Of a stretch of DNA of 10,781 bases, positions 7,035 to 10,781 are shown one piece after another; within the stretch, counting starts at the first letter, position 1; every line of letters starts with the position of its first letter. Location of the stretch: contig JAYUKY010000078.1 in NCBI GenBank assembly GCA_043764015.1, positions 1 through 10,781 on the forward strand. The letters are read 5' to 3'. A program made the position numbers and the translations under genes. Source of the DNA: JANYGM01 sp043764015. GTDB lineage: Bacteria; Bacteroidota; Bacteroidia; Cytophagales; Thermonemataceae. The notes under the pieces were generated by a model that saw only the letters and a list, made by a program, of their open reading frames with translations, was not told the origin of the DNA and searched no databases.

Positions 7035-7326
7035 AATTCAGCGACATAGCAGGCACAGGAAAATTTTGCATATGAAAAGCAAGCCCTTCTATTTGGTAGT
7101 TCATCCAGTCTATCAGTGGGAAGGTTTTGAGCGTTTTTATCACTTCTTCCTCACTATTTGCCTCAACAATTATCCATAGTTTGGTGCGGTCAAGCGAGAG
7201 CGTATAAGCACGCACCACGTTTTCTGCCATCAAATTATCAACCATCATACGTTGTTTTGGCACAAGCGTAACAAATTCTTCATCAAAATACAAAGGAAGT
7301 GTGATACTCACCATAAATTCACTCAT
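7033..7326 (-). CDS. Muconolactone delta-isomerase-like small protein
   Basis: This 97-residue protein fits the ferredoxin-like dimeric alpha/beta-barrel family that includes muconolactone delta-isomerase. It opens with a strand (FMVSITLP, 4-11), then a helix (FVTLVPKQRMMVDNLM), a strand with KLWIIVEANS (49-58), a second helix and the FPLIDWMNYQIEGLAFH end (69-85), which resembles the LPLFPYMxxEVxPLxxH end of the isomerase. Length matches (about 95-100 residues). No aromatic-degradation genes are nearby, so a true beta-ketoadipate role is unsupported. I chose the ATG at 7326; a GTG two codons upstream (7332) is possible, but the A-T-G start gives the usual short lead before strand 1. It is 63 bp downstream of the kinase gene on the same strand, possibly co-transcribed. 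Its stop lies at the outer end of the heptamer array. Confidence 0.7.
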   Translation of the reverse strand: MSEFMVSITLPLYFDEEFVTLVPKQRMMVDNLMAENVVRAYTLSLDRTKLWIIVEANSEEEVIKTLKTFPLIDWMNYQIEGLAFHMQNFPVPAMSLN

Positions 7327-7374
7327 AATCACGCTATTTTAGGTCGTTCTAATTATTTTAGATTGTTTTTTAGT

Positions 7375-7407
7375 AGTTTTGAAGCGGTTTTAAAGCAGTT
7401 TTGAAAT
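7375..7407. repeat. Three imperfect 11-bp repeats at the kinase gene end
   Basis: Three consecutive 11-mers, AGTTTTGAAGC, GGTTTTAAAGC and AGTTTTGAAAT, run across the stop codon of the kinase gene (complement of 7390-7392). The array is short and could be chance in AT-rich DNA. Confidence 0.45.
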
Positions 7408-7962
7408 AATTTCAATTGCTTTTTTTAGTCTATTTTCTTTATTTTCCCCGCTAATAATTTCATAACTAAACTTATATTTTTCTAGTTCATTTTTGTAACA
7501 TTCAAACAACATTTTTCTGTCGTTTGGGTCTTGATGTTCACGCAGCGAGTCGTATTCCCAAGCAATATCATCATAATTCGTCAGCAAATATAAATCAAAA
7601 TTTTGTTTTTCTATATGCTCCAAAATCCATTTAGGAACAGTTTTGAAGCTATTTTCTGACCAAATTTTGGTTACAATAAGCTCTGTATCTGCAATAAGTA
7701 GTTTTTGATGTTTTTTGTTTTGTTGAATACTGTTTTGCTGATAATTTTGGATATTTTGATATTGTTGTTTTGCAATATTTTCTACGTCTTGCAGGCTGTA
7801 AGGCTGTTTTTGATTGTTTTCTTGTTGATTTTTCTGATAAAAATCTTCTAAATATTCTCTTGCAAATTCTTCTATAAAATTCACCTTGAAATAATCAGCA
7901 ATTCCTGTGGCAAGTGTTGTTTTTCCAGAAGATTCTGTACCAAGAATAGCTATTTTAATCAA
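7390..7962 (-). CDS. NadR-like nicotinamide riboside kinase / P-loop ATPase
   Basis: This 190-residue protein carries a Walker A P-loop GTESSGKTT at 8-16 directly after the first strand, which also supports the ATG at 7962. EEFAREYLE (31-39) matches the E-x-A-R-E-Y motif of the ribosylnicotinamide kinase domain of NadR. ADTELIVTKIW (91-101) carries the acidic Asp92 and a Trp, and YDSLREHQDPNDR (137-149) resembles the arginine-bearing lid. The family phosphorylates nicotinamide riboside to nicotinamide mononucleotide with ATP, a salvage route to NAD, in the cytoplasm. NadR's helix-turn-helix and adenylyltransferase parts are absent, so this is the stand-alone kinase form. A Gln/Asn-rich insert (about 43-80) separates the first motifs from the substrate region. 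The transporter gene pnuC, often next to such kinases, is not in the window. Gene order suggests read-through from the LRR gene 71 bp upstream, but that is inference. Confidence 0.75.
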   Translation of the reverse strand: MIKIAILGTESSGKTTLATGIADYFKVNFIEEFAREYLEDFYQKNQQENNQKQPYSLQDVENIAKQQYQNIQNYQQNSIQQNKKHQKLLIADTELIVTKIWSENSFKTVPKWILEHIEKQNFDLYLLTNYDDIAWEYDSLREHQDPNDRKMLFECYKNELEKYKFSYEIISGENKENRLKKAIEIISKLL

Positions 7963-8033
7963 TTTTTTGAGGTTTTAAGTATGATTTTTATTTTGTGTAG
8001 TGGTCATTTTTCAAATTTTAAAGTATTAAAACG

Positions 8034-10655
8034 CTAATTACCCTCCATTGGTGGTGCGAAACGTACCTCTCTAAAAGGAATAAAACCAGTACTTGGATTT
8101 TCAAAAACGACAAAAGGCTGGTATTTTTTGTAAAAACCTAGTTTTTCTAAGAAATTAAATAGTTTTTCTGGATATCTATGGTCTGCTCCATAGCCAATAA
8201 GGTCTATTTCTTTGAGATTTGTAAGTTTTGCAAGTTCTAATGGCAATTTCAAAAATACATTAGAATAAATTACTAATCTTTCTAGCTGCAATAGTTTTCC
8301 TATTTCTACTGGTAAATTATTATTACCAATATGTATCTCAAGACTTTTAAGTTGTTTTAGCTGCGCTAATTGATTAAATACTTTGGGTAAATCCTCCGTA
8401 ATTATAATATTCAAATGCCTTAAATTATTCATTTTAAGTATAGCTTCAGGCAAAGTGCTAAATCCACTCCTACGAATACTCAAATTCTTTAGATTGGTAA
8501 GCATGGCAAACTCTGGAGGCAGCGTATCTAGTAATACATCAAGTTCTAAGTTATTAAGATAAATCATTTTTCCAATTTCTTTGGGTAATTGACCAACACT
8601 ACCAGTGCCATAACCGTTACTACTATCTATTATCAGCGTTTTTAGATTAGAAAGATTCCCAAGATGCGTAAAAATATTAGCAAAGTCAAAGTCTTTTCCA
8701 CTCATAGTCAATGAGGCAATATTTTTCATTAACGTAATATCTGTAGGTAATGTATTGCTGTCAATAAATAACTTTCTTAAACGAGGAAGTTTACTAAGTT
8801 TTTTAAATAAATTAGGGTCTTTTAGGTTACTTTCTGATAAATACAAACTATCCAAATTTGTCAGCAATTCCATTTTAAGTGGTATTGTCTCAAAACTATA
8901 AAAAGTAATTTTTTTTAATTTTCTCAGTTTTTTTATCTCTACAGGAAACTCAATAATAGGATTTTTATCAATAAAAAACTCCGTTAATTTAGATAATTTA
9001 CCAATTTCTGGTGGTAAAACCTTGAATTGATTATTACCTAGGGACAAAGAAGTTAATCTTGTAAGTTTACCAATTTCTGGTGGCAAAACCTTGAATTGAT
9101 TATTACCTAAGGACAAAGAAGTTAATCTTGTAAGTTCAATTATTTCTATTGGAAATACCTGAAATTTATTGTAAGCTATGCTCAGGATTTTTAGGTTAGT
9201 CAATTTGGTTATTTCCTGCGGTAGTTCTTGAAGCTCATTCTCACCTAAATCTAACTCTGTTAGTTGTGTCATTTTACCTATTTCTTTTGGTAAGTCCGTA
9301 AGTGAGTTGCTGCCAACACTCAAAATTTTCAAGTTAGGCAACAAACTTAATTTATTGAAAGTATCTGCAAAATCTAAATTAGGGCTATTATACAGGCTAA
9401 TATCCGTTAATTTCTTTAATTTGACTATCTCCGCAGGTATATTTGTGATGCTTCTAGGAAATACCAATTTTGTCAAATAAATCATATTTCCTATTTCTTT
9501 AGGAATTTCAGCTATATCAAGGTACGATAAGTCAAGGTGTGTGCAATTAGGGAGTTTTCCTATAACAGACAACGTACTCGCAAGATTTAGATTGTTTAAA
9601 TTCAAATCTAAAACTTTGATTTTTATAAGATTGCCTAATCCAACAGGAATGCTTGTGATAGGGTTACCCATCAGTTCAAGTTTTTCAAGTTGTATAAGTT
9701 TACCAATTTCTGCTGGAAGTGTTGTTAGGTTATTAGATGAAATGTCTAGATGCGTTAAACTAAGAAGTTTTCCCATTTCTGCTGGCAAATTTTGCAATAT
9801 ATTGCCAGTAAGGTATAACTCTTTTAGATTAGTCAAATTACCAATATCAGCAGGTAAAATATCAATTTTATTGCTTTGTAAACGCAAAATACTCAACTTT
9901 TTCAGTTGGAATATTTCTTTTGGTAAATGCGAAGTATTACTTCCAAAAGAGTTTGAATTGTCTAAATAACTTAAATCTAGCTCAGTCAAATTTGAATAAT
10001 TAAATATTTCTTTTGGTATTTCAACAAATTGATTGATGCCAATATTGAGTTTTTCCAAACGAATTAATTTACTCATTTCTGGTGGAAGTGCTTTAAGTCC
10101 GTTTGCGCTCACATCTAAATTTTTTAGATTGATTAAATCTCCTATTTCTTTTGGTAAAGTTTCTAATTGCATAAAAAACAATTTCAAATTAGTCAAATTT
10201 ACTAATTTTCCTATTTCTTTTGGTAAAGTTTTCATTACTGTATAGTGGATATTTAATTCTTTGAGATGAGGCAAAAGGCTTAATTTATTGAAAGTATCCA
10301 CAAAATCAAAAGCAGGTATCATATTTGAAAAAGATATTAGCTCCAAATTTTTCAGTTTCAGTATTTCAGGTGGTAAAACCTTAAAATCTGTAACTGCAGA
10401 AAGGTGCATAGATAAATATAATTGTCTTAAATTAACAAAATTTCCAATTTCAGATGGAAATCCTATGAATTTGTTAAAATCATTAGCATATTTAGGGCTT
10501 AAATCCAAAACATACACATCAGTAGGATTTTGGAGGGCTTCTTTCAAGTCAAAATAAGTATGTTTATCCAAAAAAGATTTGTCAATTACCTGCGCATACA
10601 CACTCATACGCAATGTATGTAAAAGAACAAGGGTTAGAAAAATTCCTTTTTTCAT
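8034..10655 (-). CDS. Large secreted leucine-rich-repeat protein
   Basis: This 873-residue protein starts with a Sec signal peptide (charged MKKG, a hydrophobic core, likely cleavage after Ala21 in VYAQ). From about residue 45 to 820 it is made of roughly 30 leucine-rich repeats. Most are 23 residues long with the pattern LPxEIGKLxxLxxLxLxxNxL; examples of the LPxEI turn start at 144, 167, 190, 267, 290, 313, 455, 524, 547, 690 and 781. Several units are longer variants built around DFADTFNKLSLLPNLK (about 116-131, 427-442 and 656-671, with looser forms near 355, 612 and 755). The last ~50 residues (824-873) are not LRR, and I see no clear type IX sorting domain, transmembrane helix or Cys anchor. 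LRR arrays of this type are binding scaffolds; the partner is unknown and a surface or secreted adhesion or recognition role is inferred. There is no sign of a frameshift. Confidence 0.9.
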   Translation of the reverse strand: MKKGIFLTLVLLHTLRMSVYAQVIDKSFLDKHTYFDLKEALQNPTDVYVLDLSPKYANDFNKFIGFPSEIGNFVNLRQLYLSMHLSAVTDFKVLPPEILKLKNLELISFSNMIPAFDFVDTFNKLSLLPHLKELNIHYTVMKTLPKEIGKLVNLTNLKLFFMQLETLPKEIGDLINLKNLDVSANGLKALPPEMSKLIRLEKLNIGINQFVEIPKEIFNYSNLTELDLSYLDNSNSFGSNTSHLPKEIFQLKKLSILRLQSNKIDILPADIGNLTNLKELYLTGNILQNLPAEMGKLLSLTHLDISSNNLTTLPAEIGKLIQLEKLELMGNPITSIPVGLGNLIKIKVLDLNLNNLNLASTLSVIGKLPNCTHLDLSYLDIAEIPKEIGNMIYLTKLVFPRSITNIPAEIVKLKKLTDISLYNSPNLDFADTFNKLSLLPNLKILSVGSNSLTDLPKEIGKMTQLTELDLGENELQELPQEITKLTNLKILSIAYNKFQVFPIEIIELTRLTSLSLGNNQFKVLPPEIGKLTRLTSLSLGNNQFKVLPPEIGKLSKLTEFFIDKNPIIEFPVEIKKLRKLKKITFYSFETIPLKMELLTNLDSLYLSESNLKDPNLFKKLSKLPRLRKLFIDSNTLPTDITLMKNIASLTMSGKDFDFANIFTHLGNLSNLKTLIIDSSNGYGTGSVGQLPKEIGKMIYLNNLELDVLLDTLPPEFAMLTNLKNLSIRRSGFSTLPEAILKMNNLRHLNIIITEDLPKVFNQLAQLKQLKSLEIHIGNNNLPVEIGKLLQLERLVIYSNVFLKLPLELAKLTNLKEIDLIGYGADHRYPEKLFNFLEKLGFYKKYQPFVVFENPSTGFIPFREVRFAPPMEGN
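8997..9136. repeat. 69-bp tandem duplication inside the LRR gene
   Basis: Two adjacent 69-bp units (about 9001-9069 and 9070-9138) differ internally at only two positions (9015/9084 and 9041/9110), apart from the last few bases. Both changes are silent, so two 23-residue LRR units (around residues 508-553) are identical in protein. This points to a recent in-frame duplication of one repeat. Confidence 0.85.
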
Positions 10656-10672
10656 TATAAAAAATTATTGTT

Positions 10673-10703
10673 TAAAAGTAGACGTCCTGCGAAAGTCGGA
10701 CAA
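10673..10703 (-). promoter_or_regulatory. Candidate Bacteroidota promoter for the LRR gene
   Basis: On the minus strand TACTTTTA (complement of 10673-10680) matches the Bacteroidota -7 consensus TAnnTTTG except for the last base. TTG (complement of 10701-10703) lies 20 bp upstream of it, within the usual 19-21 bp spacing. Transcription would start near 10666, leaving a leader of only about ten A/T-rich bases before the ATG at 10655. The -33 side overlaps a small hairpin, so the match may be coincidental. Confidence 0.25.
10684..10701. repeat. Small hairpin with GAAA loop upstream of the LRR gene
   Basis: GTCC (10684-10687) pairs with GGAC (10698-10701). Inside, after one T-C mismatch, GC and GT close a GAAA tetraloop (10691-10694). 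GNRA-type loops favour a stable RNA hairpin. It sits 28 bp from the LRR start codon and 10 bp from the larger palindrome, so the two may form one element. Confidence 0.5.
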
Positions 10704-10711
10704 GTGTATTA

Positions 10712-10742
10712 AAGTCCCTTTCCCAGCAGGGGAAAGGGACTT
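10712..10742. repeat. Perfect 13-bp palindrome, AAGTCCCTTTCCC stem
   Basis: Positions 10712-10724 and 10730-10742 are perfect reverse complements (13 bp) around the 5-nt loop AGCAG. It is GC-rich compared with its surroundings and is followed by a G-rich stretch (TTAGGGATTGGGG). It resembles the dispersed purine/pyrimidine palindromes seen between genes in Bacteroidota and cyanobacteria. It could also be the terminator of a gene beyond the right edge, although no clear T-run follows on either side. Confidence 0.75.
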
Positions 10743-10781
10743 AGGGATTGGGGTTTTAGTCTGAATTGTGTTGAATGTAGC

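Noticed and set aside
6979..7179. 66-codon + strand ORF downstream of the VTT gene
   Set aside because: It runs through the heptamer repeat loop and then antisense to the isomerase-like gene, with no domain or start context of its own.
7033..7332. GTG start at 7332 for the isomerase-like gene
   Set aside because: The ATG at 7326, two codons later, gives a normal N-terminus for the family; nothing in the sequence favours the GTG.
9541..10557. Series of + strand ORFs opposite the LRR gene with repeated LPISAGK/FPISFGK motifs
   Set aside because: They are antisense reflections of the periodic LPxEIGK coding sequence. The LRR frame has a signal peptide and a coherent repeat pattern over 873 codons, so it is the real gene.

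Overview
This window looks like chromosome from a Bacteroidota bacterium, most likely a Cytophagales-type gliding marine or freshwater organism. That is inferred from the strongly AT-rich DNA, A-rich leaders without a Shine-Dalgarno sequence, two lipoproteins with a Cys at residues 22-23, a very large secreted 23-residue-type leucine-rich-repeat protein, and the style of intergenic palindromes and heptamer repeats. No single marker fixes the genus. I see no rRNA, tRNA, CRISPR array, transposase or phage gene.

Left part (1-5445, all + strand): a doubtful small basic ORF (42-248); a multi-pass membrane protein with a C-terminal patatin-like phospholipase domain (392-2785); a family 2 glycosyltransferase (2906-3961); and a CapA-type lipoprotein related to poly-gamma-glutamate capsule proteins (4054-5445). 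The last three suggest envelope lipid and surface-polymer work. They are separated by 92-120 bp gaps carrying repeats or hairpins, so one tight operon is not evident.

Middle part (5446-7035): a stem-loop separates the CapA gene from a convergent lipoprotein gene of unknown function (5555-6151, -). That gene is divergent from a VTT/TVP38-type membrane protein (6276-6968, +). The TVP38 gene then converges on a small muconolactone-isomerase-like ORF (7033-7326, -). Between these two lies an inverted array of 7-bp repeats that contains the stop codon of the first and touches the stop codon of the second.

Right part (7033-10655, all - strand): transcription order is the LRR protein (873 aa), a NadR-like P-loop kinase probably acting on nicotinamide riboside, then the small isomerase-like protein, with gaps of 71 and 63 bp. 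The window ends upstream of the LRR gene in two adjacent hairpins, one with a perfect 13-bp stem.

I found no convincing multi-gene novel system. The best leads are the heptamer-repeat islands, the membrane-embedded patatin, the CapA protein whose first metal-binding motif is altered, and the internal architecture of the LRR protein.
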